From: Bernardetiaceae bacterium
Lineage (GTDB): Bacteria > Bacteroidota > Bacteroidia > Cytophagales > Thermoflexibacteraceae
DNA: 64,000 nt
Direction: 5' to 3'
Assembly: GCA_025057115.1 (NCBI GenBank)
Contig: JANWWZ010000004.1
Coordinates: 1 to 64,000, forward strand
Below, one piece after another: positions 53,698 through 63,528 of this stretch. Under the pieces are notes generated by a model. It saw only the letters and a program-made list of their open reading frames with translations, was not told the origin of the DNA and made no database searches. Each line of letters opens with the position of its first letter. Position 1 is the stretch's first letter. The translations under genes were made by a program, and so were the position numbers.

Positions 53698-55155
53698 TCA
53701 GTTTCCCCAGCGCCAATCGCCACTGATGAGCAAGGGTTCCTTGAGCCCATTAGCAATGAGAAAACTTTTGAGGGCTTCCTCATCCATTTTTTTGACGGGA
53801 AGGGAAGGAGCTTGAGCCAGTTGATACAGCAGTAAGCTAAGGGTGCGCACTGTTTCCATAAGTCCTTGTGGATCAATTAATTCTATGTGATCGCAATCAG
53901 CGTGGTAACAGTGAATCACCCGCGAGGGTAAATTGCCTGATAAGCTCATCACGGGAATTCCTTGCAACAAAAAAGGTTGATGGTCGGAGTGCAAGCCCGC
54001 AGTAGAAGTAAACAAATTTGCAAAACTTTTGTCAATAGATTTGATTTTTTCTCCTATAGATTTAAAAAATTCTTCTGCTTGAGGTTGCCCTTGCACAGCA
54101 AAGCCAAAGGGTTGATAGGTCATATCTACATTGATCATCAATTCTATTTGGTCTAAAGTGCCTTCTGCAAGGGCTTGTTTTACGTATTGCCGCGAGCCGA
54201 GCAAGCCTTGTTCTTCCCCCATGAACATGACAAATTCAATAGTGCGTCTAGGTTTGGCTTTCCACTTAGCAAGCAGGCGAGCTACATCTAAGATGGCAAA
54301 GGCCCCAATGCCGTTGTCAGAAGCTCCCGTAGCTAAATCCCAAGAATCTAAGTGCCCTCCGATGAGGATTTTTCCCGCTTGGGGGTCGCTGCCTGCGAGA
54401 GTGGCTATTACATTGCGCGCCTTGATGTTGCCAATGTGGTTAGTCATTTGAATGCGAGCCTGCAGCAGATGGCGTTTGAGTTCTTGGCGCAGTTGCATGC
54501 CATCCTCATTTGTAATGCTCACTGCAGGAATGGGAATTGTTTTGCCTGTAACAGAAGCAGTGCCAGTGAGTAAAATTTTTCCTGGAGCGTTGTTAATCAT
54601 AATGACACCTACCGCTCCATTTTGAATAGCAAGAGCTGTTTTTTCAGACCGGTGTAAATTTTTTTTACCTTCTACTTCTCCCATCAACCCGATGTTAATC
54701 AAGGCAATTTTTCCCTTGACGGCTTGACCAAGCGCCTGAAAGTCTTCGTTCAGTCCGTTGCCTACGTCGATAATGGGAGCGGTTACTTCAGCTTGAGCAG
54801 GAGAGTGGGCTAAAGTAGCCACAGGCAGGGGCTGGAAAGAATCGCTCTCTAAAGGAGCAATGCCCAGCCAGACAGTTCCCCGCTGCCAGGATTGGACTTC
54901 AAAGGGCTGAAAACGAACTTGTTGTAAACCAGCTCTGCGGAAAAAATCAAAAGCGTACTGCTCAGCTCTAGCACCGTTTGGACTACCAGTCAACCGATGA
55001 CCAATCGTTTGGCAGGCTTCTTTCAGGGAGGTGTAAGCCTTAGAGTGCTTGGTAACGTAGCGGTACATTTTTCGCAACACCTTGTCGCTGGGCTCTTGTC
55101 CAACTGCCTTCCCCACAAGACAAATACAAGTAAGCAGCAGTATTCCCTTTTTCAT
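53698..55155 (-). CDS. M28 family metallopeptidase, secreted
   Basis: 485 residues from the ATG at 55155 (MKKGILLLTCICLVGKAVGQ, a signal peptide); the frame extends 80 codons upstream but that stretch overlaps the divergent rsmG gene. Protease-associated (PA) domain at ~120-250 (NAVGVIMIN-like, VSITNEDGMQL) and M28 catalytic domain with GGHLDSWDLATGASDNG (Zn His and bridging Asp), GEEQGLLGS (Glu pair), HSDHQPF and HADCDHIELI. Convergent with argB, 7 nt apart. Confidence 0.92.
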   Translation of the reverse strand: MKKGILLLTCICLVGKAVGQEPSDKVLRKMYRYVTKHSKAYTSLKEACQTIGHRLTGSPNGARAEQYAFDFFRRAGLQQVRFQPFEVQSWQRGTVWLGIAPLESDSFQPLPVATLAHSPAQAEVTAPIIDVGNGLNEDFQALGQAVKGKIALINIGLMGEVEGKKNLHRSEKTALAIQNGAVGVIMINNAPGKILLTGTASVTGKTIPIPAVSITNEDGMQLRQELKRHLLQARIQMTNHIGNIKARNVIATLAGSDPQAGKILIGGHLDSWDLATGASDNGIGAFAILDVARLLAKWKAKPRRTIEFVMFMGEEQGLLGSRQYVKQALAEGTLDQIELMINVDMTYQPFGFAVQGQPQAEEFFKSIGEKIKSIDKSFANLFTSTAGLHSDHQPFLLQGIPVMSLSGNLPSRVIHCYHADCDHIELIDPQGLMETVRTLSLLLYQLAQAPSLPVKKMDEEALKSFLIANGLKEPLLISGDWRWGN

Positions 55156-55212
55156 ACCCTTTTCGCTTTTATATCGGTTGGTTTGAAAACAATGAAAGCC
55201 TAAAATTAGCCA

Positions 55213-55220
55213 TAACTTTG
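55213..55220 (+). promoter_or_regulatory. Candidate -7 element (TAACTTTG) directly before rsmG
   Basis: Exact TAnnTTTG match, only 4 nt before the ATG at 55225; the transcript would begin at or within a base or two of the start codon. Confidence 0.5.
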
Positions 55221-55224
55221 CTTT

Positions 55225-55872
55225 ATGGAAACCTCTCAAGTGGGAGCGCTTTTTAAAGTAGTAGAAAAATACTTTCCCGACCTTACGCAAGATCAGCGAC
55301 AACAATTTTTGCAAATGTTGCCAATTTACTTGGATTGGAATCAAAAAATTAATGTCATTTCTCGCAAAGACATTGACCACTTTTACGAAAGACACGTGCT
55401 ACACTCTCTTTCGATTGCTAAGGTGGTGGATTTTGCTCCAGGAAGCCGATTGGTGGACGTAGGCACGGGAGGAGGTTTTCCAGGCATTCCACTGGCAATA
55501 CTTTTTCCAGAGGTGGAATTTTTGCTCATCGACTCGGTGGGCAAAAAAGTGCGCGTGGTAGAAGATATAGTGCGGCAAATAGGGCTAAGCAATGTACAAG
55601 TACAGCAAATTCGCGCCGAAGAGCTGCGGCAAAAATTTGATTTTGTGCTCAGCCGCGCCGTTGCTCGCATTGATACCCTCTGGCAATGGACAGCTCATCT
55701 AATAGCTAAAAAATCCAAACACAACATGCCCAACGGACTTTTGTGCCTTAAGGGAGGTAATTTAATTGAAGAGTTTGAAAATTTTCCGCATTTTTTCAAA
55801 TTTTACGACCTTAGTTTGTACTTTTCAGAGGAATTTTTCCAAACTAAAAAACTGGTGTACGTCCATGCCTGA
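55225..55872 (+). CDS. rsmG: 16S rRNA (guanine527-N7) methyltransferase
   Basis: 215 residues. SAM site LVDVGTGGGFPGIPLAIL, WNQKINVISRKD, DSVGKKVRVVEDI, VLSRAVARIDTL. Methylates G527 of 16S rRNA. Its stop overlaps the ATG of the nitrilase gene by 8 nt, so the two are probably translated together. The predicted mRNA is leaderless. Confidence 0.96.
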   Translation: METSQVGALFKVVEKYFPDLTQDQRQQFLQMLPIYLDWNQKINVISRKDIDHFYERHVLHSLSIAKVVDFAPGSRLVDVGTGGGFPGIPLAILFPEVEFLLIDSVGKKVRVVEDIVRQIGLSNVQVQQIRAEELRQKFDFVLSRAVARIDTLWQWTAHLIAKKSKHNMPNGLLCLKGGNLIEEFENFPHFFKFYDLSLYFSEEFFQTKKLVYVHA

Positions 55873-56656
55873 AAACGACCTCTTGCGCGTCAGTTTATTG
55901 CAAACGGATTTGTACTGGGAATGCCCAGAAGCCAACCGAGCAATGCTAGAAGAGTGGATTTGGAAAATAGAAAAGCCTACTGACATTATCATTTTGCCAG
56001 AAATGTTTACCACAGGCTTTACCATGTCGCCGAAAAAATTTGCCGAGCCTCTTAATTTGCACACTCACAAGTGGATGCGGCAAATGGCAGAGCAAACTGG
56101 TGCAGCTATCGGTGGTAGCTACATTGTGCAAGAAGGAGGGCATTACTTCAATCGATTTTTATGGGTAGAGCCCAGTGGAGCGTATTCCTACTACGATAAG
56201 CGGCATTTGTTTGGCATGGCAGGAGAAGACCAACACTATACCGCTGGAAATCAAGCTATTGTAATACAGTGGCGCAACTGGCGCATCTGCCCCCTAATTT
56301 GCTATGACTTGCGCTTTCCCGTCTGGTCGCGAAGGAGAAAGGATCTGGACTATGACTTGCTCATTTACGTAGCCAATTGGCCCCAACCGCGCATTCATGC
56401 ATGGAATATACTGCTTAAGGCTCGAGCTATTGAGAACCAATCCTATTGCGTAGGAGTCAACCGCATTGGTCGAGATGGATATAATCACCACTACACGGGT
56501 GAATCAGCCATTATTGACTACGCTGGCAACGAACTTTTTTACGCAAAAGAGGTAGTGGCTTACCCCACGGTTGTCCTTAGCAAATCCCGCATGGAAAAAT
56601 TTCGGCAAGCTTTCCCCTTTCAGCAAGATGCTGACCGCTTTAGCATTCTTCCATAA
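55865..56656 (+). CDS. Nitrilase family amidohydrolase, omega-amidase (YafV/NIT2)-like
   Basis: 263 residues from the ATG at 55865. Glu-Lys-Cys triad: ILPEMFTTGF, YYDKRHLFGMAGE, CPLICYDLRFPVW. The sequence around the triad and RRKDLDYDLLIYVANWPQPR in part match omega-amidase (YafV), which removes ammonia from alpha-ketoglutaramate or alpha-ketosuccinamate in methionine salvage/repair. Overlaps rsmG (8 nt) and the end of the convergent carbonic-anhydrase gene (17 nt). Confidence 0.93.
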   Translation: MPENDLLRVSLLQTDLYWECPEANRAMLEEWIWKIEKPTDIIILPEMFTTGFTMSPKKFAEPLNLHTHKWMRQMAEQTGAAIGGSYIVQEGGHYFNRFLWVEPSGAYSYYDKRHLFGMAGEDQHYTAGNQAIVIQWRNWRICPLICYDLRFPVWSRRRKDLDYDLLIYVANWPQPRIHAWNILLKARAIENQSYCVGVNRIGRDGYNHHYTGESAIIDYAGNELFYAKEVVAYPTVVLSKSRMEKFRQAFPFQQDADRFSILP

Positions 56657-57158
56657 ACCAACGGCTGTATAGTAGGTAGTTGTTAGGGGTTCGCTGTAGG
56701 ATTTCGCGCAATTTATCGTCAATGGGTTTGATTTTTTTGGCAGGAACTCCAGCGTAAAGAAAACCTGCTTGGCAAATAGTATTTTCGAGCACTACCGCTC
56801 CAGCGGCCACGAAAGCCCCTTTTTGCACTACAGCATGGTCCATGACGATGGCGCCCATGCCAATTAGCACGTCATCTTCCAAAGTACAGCCGTGAATAAT
56901 GGCATTGTGTCCAATAGAAACGCGGTTGCCGATCACAGTGGCAGCCCGTTGATAGGTGCAATGAATCACGGCGCCATCTTGGATATTGGTAGTATGCCCA
57001 ATGGTAATGGTATTTACATCGCCGCGCACTACGGCATTAAACCAGACACTACAATAGTCGCCCAAAGTGACCTGACCGACAATAGTAGCATTGTCAGCCA
57101 AAAAGCAATGCTTGCCAATGACAGGCATGATGCCGTTTACAGGTTTAATAAGCGCCAT
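56640..57158 (-). CDS. Gamma carbonic anhydrase family protein
   Basis: 172 residues, left-handed beta-helix hexapeptide repeats (ATIVGQVTLGDYCSVWFNAV in part, RGDVNTITIGHTTNIQDGAV in part) with Zn-ligand histidines in AVIHCTYQ and SIGHNAIIHGC, and C-terminal YAGVPAKKIKPID. Trimeric gamma-CA/YrdA-like protein; activity as a carbonic anhydrase is not certain for this subgroup. Confidence 0.92.
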   Translation of the reverse strand: MALIKPVNGIMPVIGKHCFLADNATIVGQVTLGDYCSVWFNAVVRGDVNTITIGHTTNIQDGAVIHCTYQRAATVIGNRVSIGHNAIIHGCTLEDDVLIGMGAIVMDHAVVQKGAFVAAGAVVLENTICQAGFLYAGVPAKKIKPIDDKLREILQRTPNNYLLYSRWFMEEC

Positions 57159-57188
57159 AGCAAGATGGGATACAATGTGATAAAATAG

Positions 57189-57196
57189 TAGCTTTG
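57189..57196 (+). promoter_or_regulatory. Candidate -7 element (TAGCTTTG) for trpS
   Basis: TAnnTTTG match 30 nt upstream of the trpS ATG. Confidence 0.48.
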
Positions 57197-57226
57197 CCGC
57201 ACCAGTGCTACAAAATTACTTTCCTG

Positions 57227-58198
57227 ATGGCAAGAATTCTAACAGGCATTCAAAGTTCGGGCAGACCGCATCTAGGCAATCTTTTAGGGGCAATTATTCC
57301 AGCTATTAAACTTTCTCAACAAGCTGAAAATGAGGCATTTTTTTTCATAGCAGACCTGCATTCCCTCACCAGTATCAAAGATGCTTCTTTGCGCAGGGAA
57401 AACACACATGCAGTAGCAGCCGCGTGGCTTGCCTTTGGACTTGATACAGAGCGAAATACCTTCTATCGTCAATCCCGCGTGCCAGAGGTCTGTGAGCTTG
57501 CTTGGTATCTCAATTGCTTCACTCCTTACCCCATGCTTGCCAATGCTCATTCTTTTAAAGACAAGTCCGACCGGCTTGCTGAAGTCAATGCAGGTTTGTT
57601 TACCTATCCAGTATTAATGGCGGCAGACATTTTGCTTTACGATGCTCAAATAGTTCCCGTAGGCAAAGACCAAGAGCAACACCTTGAAATCACGCGCGAT
57701 ATTGCCCGTTCATTTAATTATCAGTATGGGGAAACATTTGTCATTCCCCAAGCTCAAATTAGCGAACAAGTCAAAACTATTCCTGGCACCGATGGGCAAA
57801 AAATGAGCAAATCCTACCACAACACCATTGACGTTTTTCTGCCAGAGAAAGAACTCCGCAAGCAGGTAATGAGCATCAAAACCGACAGCACGCCTTTAGA
57901 AGCGCCTAAAAATCCAGATACCTGCACGGTGTTTAAGCTCTATTCATTACTTGCCTCCCCTGACCAAGCACAAGCCATGCGAGAAAAATACTTGGCAGGA
58001 CACTATGGCTACGGCACTGCTAAGCAAGAGCTTTTTGAGCTCATTGTAAATAAATTTGCCACAGAAAGAGAAAAATTCAACTATTACATGTCCAACCGCG
58101 CTGCTCTTGAAGCCGAGCTGGAAAAAGGAGAAGCCAAAGCACGCCGCATTGCTCAACAAGTCCTCGACCGCGTACGGGAGAAATTAGGCTTTAAGTGA
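57227..58198 (+). CDS. trpS: Tryptophanyl-tRNA synthetase
   Basis: 323 residues from the ATG at 57227 (MARILTGIQSSGRPHLGN); upstream extension is non-homologous and covers the promoter. Class I synthetase with HIGH-equivalent PHLGN, ADLHSLT, YPVLMAADILLYDAQIVPVG in part, DQEQHLEITRDIARSFN in part, and KMSKS in GTDGQKMSKSYHNTID. Length is normal. Divergent from the carbonic anhydrase gene. Confidence 0.98.
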   Translation: MARILTGIQSSGRPHLGNLLGAIIPAIKLSQQAENEAFFFIADLHSLTSIKDASLRRENTHAVAAAWLAFGLDTERNTFYRQSRVPEVCELAWYLNCFTPYPMLANAHSFKDKSDRLAEVNAGLFTYPVLMAADILLYDAQIVPVGKDQEQHLEITRDIARSFNYQYGETFVIPQAQISEQVKTIPGTDGQKMSKSYHNTIDVFLPEKELRKQVMSIKTDSTPLEAPKNPDTCTVFKLYSLLASPDQAQAMREKYLAGHYGYGTAKQELFELIVNKFATEREKFNYYMSNRAALEAELEKGEAKARRIAQQVLDRVREKLGFK

Positions 58199-58246
58199 AA
58201 CTGGCAAAAGTGCACTTTGTAACAATGTAGCAAAGCCTCGGACTTT

Positions 58247-59155
58247 TTATTTCCTTTCAGCAAGGAGAGCAAAACGCGATGCCACTTTCATTTCCTTTCC
58301 CTGATATTCGTAAAAACCTCTTCCCGATTTGACTCCCAGATGTCCTGCCCGCACCATGTTCACAAGCAAGGGACAAGGAGCGTATTTTGGATTGCCAAAT
58401 CCTTCGTAGAGCACTTCTAAAATGGCTTTGCACACATCAAGCCCTATGAAATCGGCAAGCTGGAGAGGACCCATAGGATGAGCCATGCCCAATTTCATGA
58501 CGGTATCTATTTCCTCAACGCCAGCTACTCCCTCAAACAAGGCGTAAATGGCTTCGTTAATCATGGGCATCAAAACGCGATTGGAAACAAATCCTGGATA
58601 ATCGTTCACCTCCACTGGCGTTTTTTGCAACGACCGAGCAACTTCCATGATGGTTTGGGTTACTGGTTTAGAAGTAGCATAACCGCGAATCACTTCCACC
58701 AATTTCATCACTGGCACGGGATTCATAAAATGCATGCCGATGACTTGCTCAGGACGCCGAGTGGCTGCTGCAATGTGTGTAATGGAAATAGATGAAGTAT
58801 TACTTGCTAAAATGGCATGCGCCGGACAGATTTTATCTAATTGCGCAAAAATTTGATGCTTGATCTCTGCATTTTCGGTTACTACCTCCACTACCAAATC
58901 TGCCTCTTTAGCGGCTTCTTCTAACTGGGTGTAGGTTTGTATTCGCGCTAAGGCTGCCTGTTTTTCAGGCTCTGTAACAAGATTTTTAGCAATTTGGCGG
59001 TCAAAATTTTTAGAAATGGTTTCCAACGCCTTTTGTAGGGCTTGGCTTGAAAGGTCCATTAGGCGCACTTGATAGCCAAATTGAGCAAATACGTGAGCAA
59101 TGCCATTGCCCATGGTGCCAGCGCCAATTACAGCTACTTTGTCGATCTTTTCCAT
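58247..59155 (-). CDS. 3-hydroxybutyryl-CoA dehydrogenase
   Basis: 302 residues from the ATG at 59155 (MEKIDKVAVIGAGTMGNGIA). NAD site GAGTMGNGIAHVFA, catalytic His in GMHFMNPVPVMKLVEVI, NDYPGFVSNRVLMPMINEAI in part, and PMGPLQLADFIGLD. Oxidises/reduces 3-hydroxyacyl-CoA in butyrate or fatty-acid metabolism. Upstream in-frame codons lack homology. It lies 86 nt downstream of purL. Confidence 0.95.
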   Translation of the reverse strand: MEKIDKVAVIGAGTMGNGIAHVFAQFGYQVRLMDLSSQALQKALETISKNFDRQIAKNLVTEPEKQAALARIQTYTQLEEAAKEADLVVEVVTENAEIKHQIFAQLDKICPAHAILASNTSSISITHIAAATRRPEQVIGMHFMNPVPVMKLVEVIRGYATSKPVTQTIMEVARSLQKTPVEVNDYPGFVSNRVLMPMINEAIYALFEGVAGVEEIDTVMKLGMAHPMGPLQLADFIGLDVCKAILEVLYEGFGNPKYAPCPLLVNMVRAGHLGVKSGRGFYEYQGKEMKVASRFALLAERK

Positions 59156-59241
59156 ATCAAACCAAAGTGAAGTAGGTAAAACAGTCAGGTGCAAAAAAGA
59201 AGTTGCAAAGGAAAAACGAGCCTAAATAATTTTGCCAGCAA

Positions 59242-61494
59242 TTAATCCAAGTACTTTGGCAGGGTGCCTTCATAAAGCTCGGTAACTTCCTCAACTGTGG
59301 TAATTTCTTGTCCATTGATGATAATTTTTCCGTCCTCTCGCACTTTGCCCAGCAAAGTAAAAGGCGTTTCTCGTTGGCGCAAGAGGGCTTCGAAAGCTGC
59401 TTGCTTTTCGGGGCTTACACTTACCACTACGCGGCTTTGGCTTTCTCCAAATAAATAAGCATCTGTGCGAATGGAACTATCCTGAGGCAGTTGGATTTGA
59501 TAGCCTCGTTTGCCGTGAATAGCCGACTCAGTAAGGCAAACCCATAGACCGCCTTCTGAAACATCGTGAGCTGATTGGACTAGTTTGCTGCCAATCACAG
59601 CAGCTACTGACTGCTGGAGCGCATATTCGGTTTCTAAGTCAAAAGCAGGGGCAGGGGAGGCTTTTACACCGCGATAGGAGTACAAATACTCTGAACTGGC
59701 AATATCGTTTTGGGCTTGACCGATGAGATAAATCAAATCTCCTGCTTGTTTGAAATGGAGCGTCATGCGGTTTTGCCAGCCTTCTAAAATGCCTAGCATG
59801 CCAATGGTAGGAGTGGGAAAGACGGCAAATTCTACTCCTCCATTGCCTGATTTAGGCGTGCTTTGGTTGTAGAAACTCACATTACCGCCTGTTACAGGAG
59901 TGCCTAACCGCTCGCAGGCTTTTTTCATGCCCAAAATGCTGCCCACAAATTGCCAATACACTTCTGGAACGTAAGGATTGCCAAAGTTGAGATTATTAGT
60001 AATGGCAATAGGCTGCCCTCCCGTGCAGACAATGTTTCGAGCTGCTTCGGCAACAGCAATAGCACAGCCTTGTTCAGGATCCGCTTTGACATAGCGGCTA
60101 TTGCAATCTACCGTGATGACAATATTTTTATCCGTGCCCTTAATGTTTACCACAGCCGCATCGGAAGGGGTAGTACTTCCTACGTTGGCTGTGCCTACCA
60201 TACTATCATATTGCTCGTAAATCCATCGACGAGAACAGATGTTAGGATGGGCGATGAGAAATTTGCCCACTTGTGCAATTTCTTGACTACTTTTTAGGTC
60301 GGGAACTGAATTGATGTCAAATTTTTTGTATTCTTGGTAGTAGGCTGGCTCTCGATACTCTCGATGGTATTGAGGAGCTCCCCCACCCACTACCAAGCTA
60401 GAAGCAGGGACATCGGCTACTAGTTCGCCGTTCATGTAAAACAAGAGTCTATCTTGGTCGATTACTTCGCCAATCTGGGCGCAGTTTAGGTCCCATTTGT
60501 CAAAGATTTCTTTAATAAGGCTTTCTTTCCCTTTTTGCACCACCACGAGCATGCGTTCTTGAGACTCGGAAAGCAAAATTTCAAAAGGCTTCATATTAGA
60601 CTGGCGAGTGGGGACGCGGTCTAACCAAATTTTCATGCCGTGCTTTCCTTTGGCGCTCATCTCGGAAGTAGAGCAAATGAGCCCTGCTGCGCCCATGTCC
60701 TGAATGCCAATGACGCAACCTGTTTGGATAATTTCTAAAGTGGCTTCAAGCAGTAGTTTTTCTTGAAAAGGGTCGCCCACTTGCACGGCAGGCAGTCGTT
60801 CAGTGGATTTTTCGCTAATATCTTCAGAAGCAAAGGAAGCTCCGTGAATGCCGTCCTTGCCTGTTGCTGAACCGACTATAAAAACGGGATTTCCTGCTCC
60901 GTAGGCAATGGCTCTTGCAATTCGGTCAGTGCGCAGGATACCCGCTGAAAAAGCGTTGACCAAAGGATTGATTTGATAACAATCATCAAAATACACCTCT
61001 CCGCCCACTGTAGGCACGCCAAAGGCATTGCCGTAGTCGCCAATTCCTTTTACTACTCCTCGAACTAGCCATCGGGTGCGGTCCGTATTTAAATTGCCAA
61101 AGCGCAGGGAGTTCAGTTGGGCAATAGGGCGAGCGCCCATAGTAAAAATATCGCGATTAATGCCTCCTACTCCTGTAGCGGCTCCTTGGTAGGGTTCTAT
61201 AGCAGAAGGATGATTATGGCTCTCAATCTTAAAAGCACATGCAAGCCCATCGCCTAGGTCCACAATGCCAGCATTTTCCTCGCCCGCCTTTGCCAGCATG
61301 CGCGGGGAGTCCTTGGGCAACTGCTTGAGCCACACAATGGAATTTTTGTAAGAGCAGTGCTCTGACCACATGGCTGAATAAAGGCATAACTCTGTAAAAT
61401 TGGGCGTGCGACCTAACAACTGGCAAATGCGGTCAAACTCCTCAGGCAGTAACCCTAACTTAATGGCTGTTTCTACAGTGGGAAGCGCTTCCAT
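59242..61494 (-). CDS. purL: Phosphoribosylformylglycinamidine synthase subunit PurL (small type)
   Basis: 750 residues from the ATG at 61494. [31 protein letters not shown] in part, [32 protein letters not shown] in part, [24 protein letters not shown]. Size marks the small PurL that needs separate PurS and PurQ. Fourth step of purine synthesis. A minus-strand TACCTTTG lies ~30 nt upstream. Confidence 0.97.
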   Translation of the reverse strand: MEALPTVETAIKLGLLPEEFDRICQLLGRTPNFTELCLYSAMWSEHCSYKNSIVWLKQLPKDSPRMLAKAGEENAGIVDLGDGLACAFKIESHNHPSAIEPYQGAATGVGGINRDIFTMGARPIAQLNSLRFGNLNTDRTRWLVRGVVKGIGDYGNAFGVPTVGGEVYFDDCYQINPLVNAFSAGILRTDRIARAIAYGAGNPVFIVGSATGKDGIHGASFASEDISEKSTERLPAVQVGDPFQEKLLLEATLEIIQTGCVIGIQDMGAAGLICSTSEMSAKGKHGMKIWLDRVPTRQSNMKPFEILLSESQERMLVVVQKGKESLIKEIFDKWDLNCAQIGEVIDQDRLLFYMNGELVADVPASSLVVGGGAPQYHREYREPAYYQEYKKFDINSVPDLKSSQEIAQVGKFLIAHPNICSRRWIYEQYDSMVGTANVGSTTPSDAAVVNIKGTDKNIVITVDCNSRYVKADPEQGCAIAVAEAARNIVCTGGQPIAITNNLNFGNPYVPEVYWQFVGSILGMKKACERLGTPVTGGNVSFYNQSTPKSGNGGVEFAVFPTPTIGMLGILEGWQNRMTLHFKQAGDLIYLIGQAQNDIASSEYLYSYRGVKASPAPAFDLETEYALQQSVAAVIGSKLVQSAHDVSEGGLWVCLTESAIHGKRGYQIQLPQDSSIRTDAYLFGESQSRVVVSVSPEKQAAFEALLRQRETPFTLLGKVREDGKIIINGQEITTVEEVTELYEGTLPKYLD

Positions 61495-61524
61495 GTATTT
61501 GAGCAAAAAAGCAAAACTCTTGGG

Positions 61525-61532
61525 CAAAGGTA
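61525..61532 (-). promoter_or_regulatory. Candidate -7 element (TACCTTTG) for purL
   Basis: Exact TAnnTTTG match on the minus strand, 30 nt upstream of the ATG at 61494. It lies inside the 3' end-proximal gap between GH32 and purL. Confidence 0.48.
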
Positions 61533-61575
61533 GGCTAAAAATGTTTAGGATTTTTGTTGTCGTTGCGCTGGTGAT

Positions 61576-63132
61576 TTATCGGTTGTTTTCTGCCATAAGG
61601 TCGCGGAAAGAGGCATTTACTAAGCGCACCCTGCCTTTGCCCTTTTCTGCAAACACCGATACGCCACGGCTTTTCACAGAAGGAAATACTACGTTGCTCA
61701 TTACGTAGCGTCCTTTTTGGGCAAATACTTCTACTGTGCTGCGGTCAAAAATTACGCGCAACGCCAAGGGCTCACCATTGGTATCAATATCGACACTATC
61801 CAGCGTGGTGAATTTAGGACTAAAGGTAGTATTTCCAGAGCGACTGCGATCTAGGTAGAGCTTTTTGCGAGCAGCGTTGTAGCGGATAACGGTTTCTTCG
61901 GTATCGCTTTTAAATATTTTGAATCCAAATACAGCATCATCAGCAAATTCAAAAGTACCCTCTGCGTCGTAAAAGTCGTTTTCGCGGTTGGGAGTAGTAA
62001 TTTCCAGTTCACCTATGCGGTGCAGGTCTATATTCACGTGCTTAATAGCAGAGCGAGCAAGGAAATCAACTGTTGGGATGGGTTGCTGCAAAAGCCGATA
62101 GCCTTCGGGTTCTTTTTGTAGGTATAGCATGCGAGGCAATGCCATACCGTTGCGCCAAGGATGAGTAGGCACTTGATTGGCATATGCCCAGTTGCTCAGC
62201 CAGCCTAGTAACACGCGGCGATTGTTGGGAGTGTGGTTAAATGTAACGGCAGCGAAATAATCGCGTCCATAATCCACATATAAAGGTTTATCAGGAGGGT
62301 TGTCATTCTTGAACCTTACTCCATCAAAATCACCTACAAAGTATTGCATACCTTGAAAGCCGGGGTAAGGTCCTTCAGCGGAGATGAGCAGTACCCATTT
62401 TTGCTTGCCAGGCTGATTCTCAACAGGCAGAGAAAATAAGTCAGGGCATTCCCATGGAATTGCCGTGTTGCCTTCTGGACCAAATTCACTAAGCAGATGC
62501 CAATTTTTAAGGTTATTAGAGCCGTAGAATTGCGTTTTGCGTTCAGTAGGTAGATTGACTACCATAATCCATTTTTGACTTTCTTCATGCCAAAATACCT
62601 TGGGGTCGCGAAAGTCTTTTTTGCCCAGATCTAAGATTGGATTTTTGTCGTATTTGGTCCAAGTGCGTCCTTTGTCGGTGCTGTAGGCAAGGCATTGAGT
62701 TTGTCGGTAATGGTCTGGATGAGCGGGGTCTAAAATGCGATGAGCGGTGTAAAACGCTACAAAGGCATTTTCCCCAAAACCTGCGGTGTTTTTTTGGTCC
62801 ACCACTGCGCTACCTGAAAAAATCATTGCGCTATCTTCTGCAATGGCAATGGGCAGTTCTTGCCAATGAAGTAAGTCATTGCTGATGGCATGCCCCCAGT
62901 GCATATGCCCCCATACCTTGTCATAAGGGTTGTGCTGGAAAAACAAATGAAATTCTCCTTGGTGGTAGAGCAACCCGTTCGGATCGTTAGTCCAAAACTT
63001 TTGAGGCGTAAAATGGAACCGAGGACGTAGGTGCACAGTGGTGCTATCGGTAGGCAGTTGGTTTTCTTTTACTGCAGAGGTGCAACTGCTCAATGCTAAC
63101 ACACCGACAAAAGCAACGATAATCGTTCTCAT
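61576..63132 (-). CDS. GH32 fructan hydrolase (levanase/fructosidase-like), lipoprotein
   Basis: 518 residues. Lipobox LALSSC (Cys17) predicts a surface or periplasmic lipoprotein. Five-bladed propeller with nucleophile Asp50 in WTNDPNG, FFQHNPY, KKDFRDPKVFWHE (transition-state Asp) and acid/base Glu in WECPDLF, then the C-terminal beta-sandwich (STVEVFAQKGRYVMS). Hydrolyses beta-fructans or sucrose. No susCD pair or fructokinase beside it. A minus-strand TAAATTTG lies 29 nt upstream. Confidence 0.94.
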   Translation of the reverse strand: MRTIIVAFVGVLALSSCTSAVKENQLPTDSTTVHLRPRFHFTPQKFWTNDPNGLLYHQGEFHLFFQHNPYDKVWGHMHWGHAISNDLLHWQELPIAIAEDSAMIFSGSAVVDQKNTAGFGENAFVAFYTAHRILDPAHPDHYRQTQCLAYSTDKGRTWTKYDKNPILDLGKKDFRDPKVFWHEESQKWIMVVNLPTERKTQFYGSNNLKNWHLLSEFGPEGNTAIPWECPDLFSLPVENQPGKQKWVLLISAEGPYPGFQGMQYFVGDFDGVRFKNDNPPDKPLYVDYGRDYFAAVTFNHTPNNRRVLLGWLSNWAYANQVPTHPWRNGMALPRMLYLQKEPEGYRLLQQPIPTVDFLARSAIKHVNIDLHRIGELEITTPNRENDFYDAEGTFEFADDAVFGFKIFKSDTEETVIRYNAARKKLYLDRSRSGNTTFSPKFTTLDSVDIDTNGEPLALRVIFDRSTVEVFAQKGRYVMSNVVFPSVKSRGVSVFAEKGKGRVRLVNASFRDLMAENNR

Positions 63133-63161
63133 TCAGATTAGTTTTGAAAGCTATGCTGGGT

Positions 63162-63169
63162 CAAATTTA
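63162..63169 (-). promoter_or_regulatory. Candidate -7 element (TAAATTTG) for the GH32 gene
   Basis: TAnnTTTG match on the minus strand, 29 nt upstream of the ATG at 63132. Confidence 0.42.
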
Positions 63170-63315
63170 CAAGCATAGAAAAAGAATCAAGCCAGCCAGC
63201 TCGAAGGAATTGATAAGAATTGAATTTGTTGAGGGCTGTTTGAAAGTTTTAGGTTGTGCAGGCGAAGAGATTAGCTTGCGCACCTCTTGAAATTTTTTTA
63301 ATGAACATTTTTGGC

Positions 63316-63323
63316 TAACTTTG
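63316..63323 (+). promoter_or_regulatory. Candidate -7 element (TAACTTTG) for the TPP-riboswitch transcript
   Basis: Exact TAnnTTTG match about 15 nt before the riboswitch aptamer, where the promoter of the leader should be. Confidence 0.55.
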
Positions 63324-63337
63324 CAAGGAGCAAACGG

Positions 63338-63428
63338 CTCACCGGGGTGTTTCCTGTGCCATTGGCAAGGAGGCTGAGATGATACCCGTAGAACCTGACC
63401 AGGGTAATGCCTGCGTAGGGAGTTTACA
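63338..63428 (+). promoter_or_regulatory. TPP (THI-box) riboswitch
   Basis: Conserved elements in order: GGGGTG (63344-63349), a variable hairpin, GGCTGAGATGATACCC (63372 on), and GAACCTGACCAGGGTAATGCC followed by GCGTAGGGA (63391-63421, CTG.. form). These are the diagnostic pyrimidine- and pyrophosphate-sensing segments of the THI-box. It controls the TonB receptor starting at 63529. Confidence 0.95.
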
Positions 63429-63439
63429 TCTAAGCACTT

Positions 63440-63468
63440 CAGTTAGGCGTTGCTTGACGCCTAAACTG
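63440..63468 (+). promoter_or_regulatory. Hairpin between riboswitch and TonB receptor (possible expression platform)
   Basis: AGGCGT (63445-63450) pairs with ACGCCT (63457-63462), extended by CAGTT/AACTG with one bulged A. It is followed by a C/T-rich stretch CCTTCCTTCCTTT rather than a pure T run, so terminator function is uncertain. Confidence 0.5.
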
Positions 63469-63528
63469 CCTTCCTTCCTTTCACGGGGCACCGTCGGTTG
63501 TTGTTCTACCTAAACACTGACGGAAACC

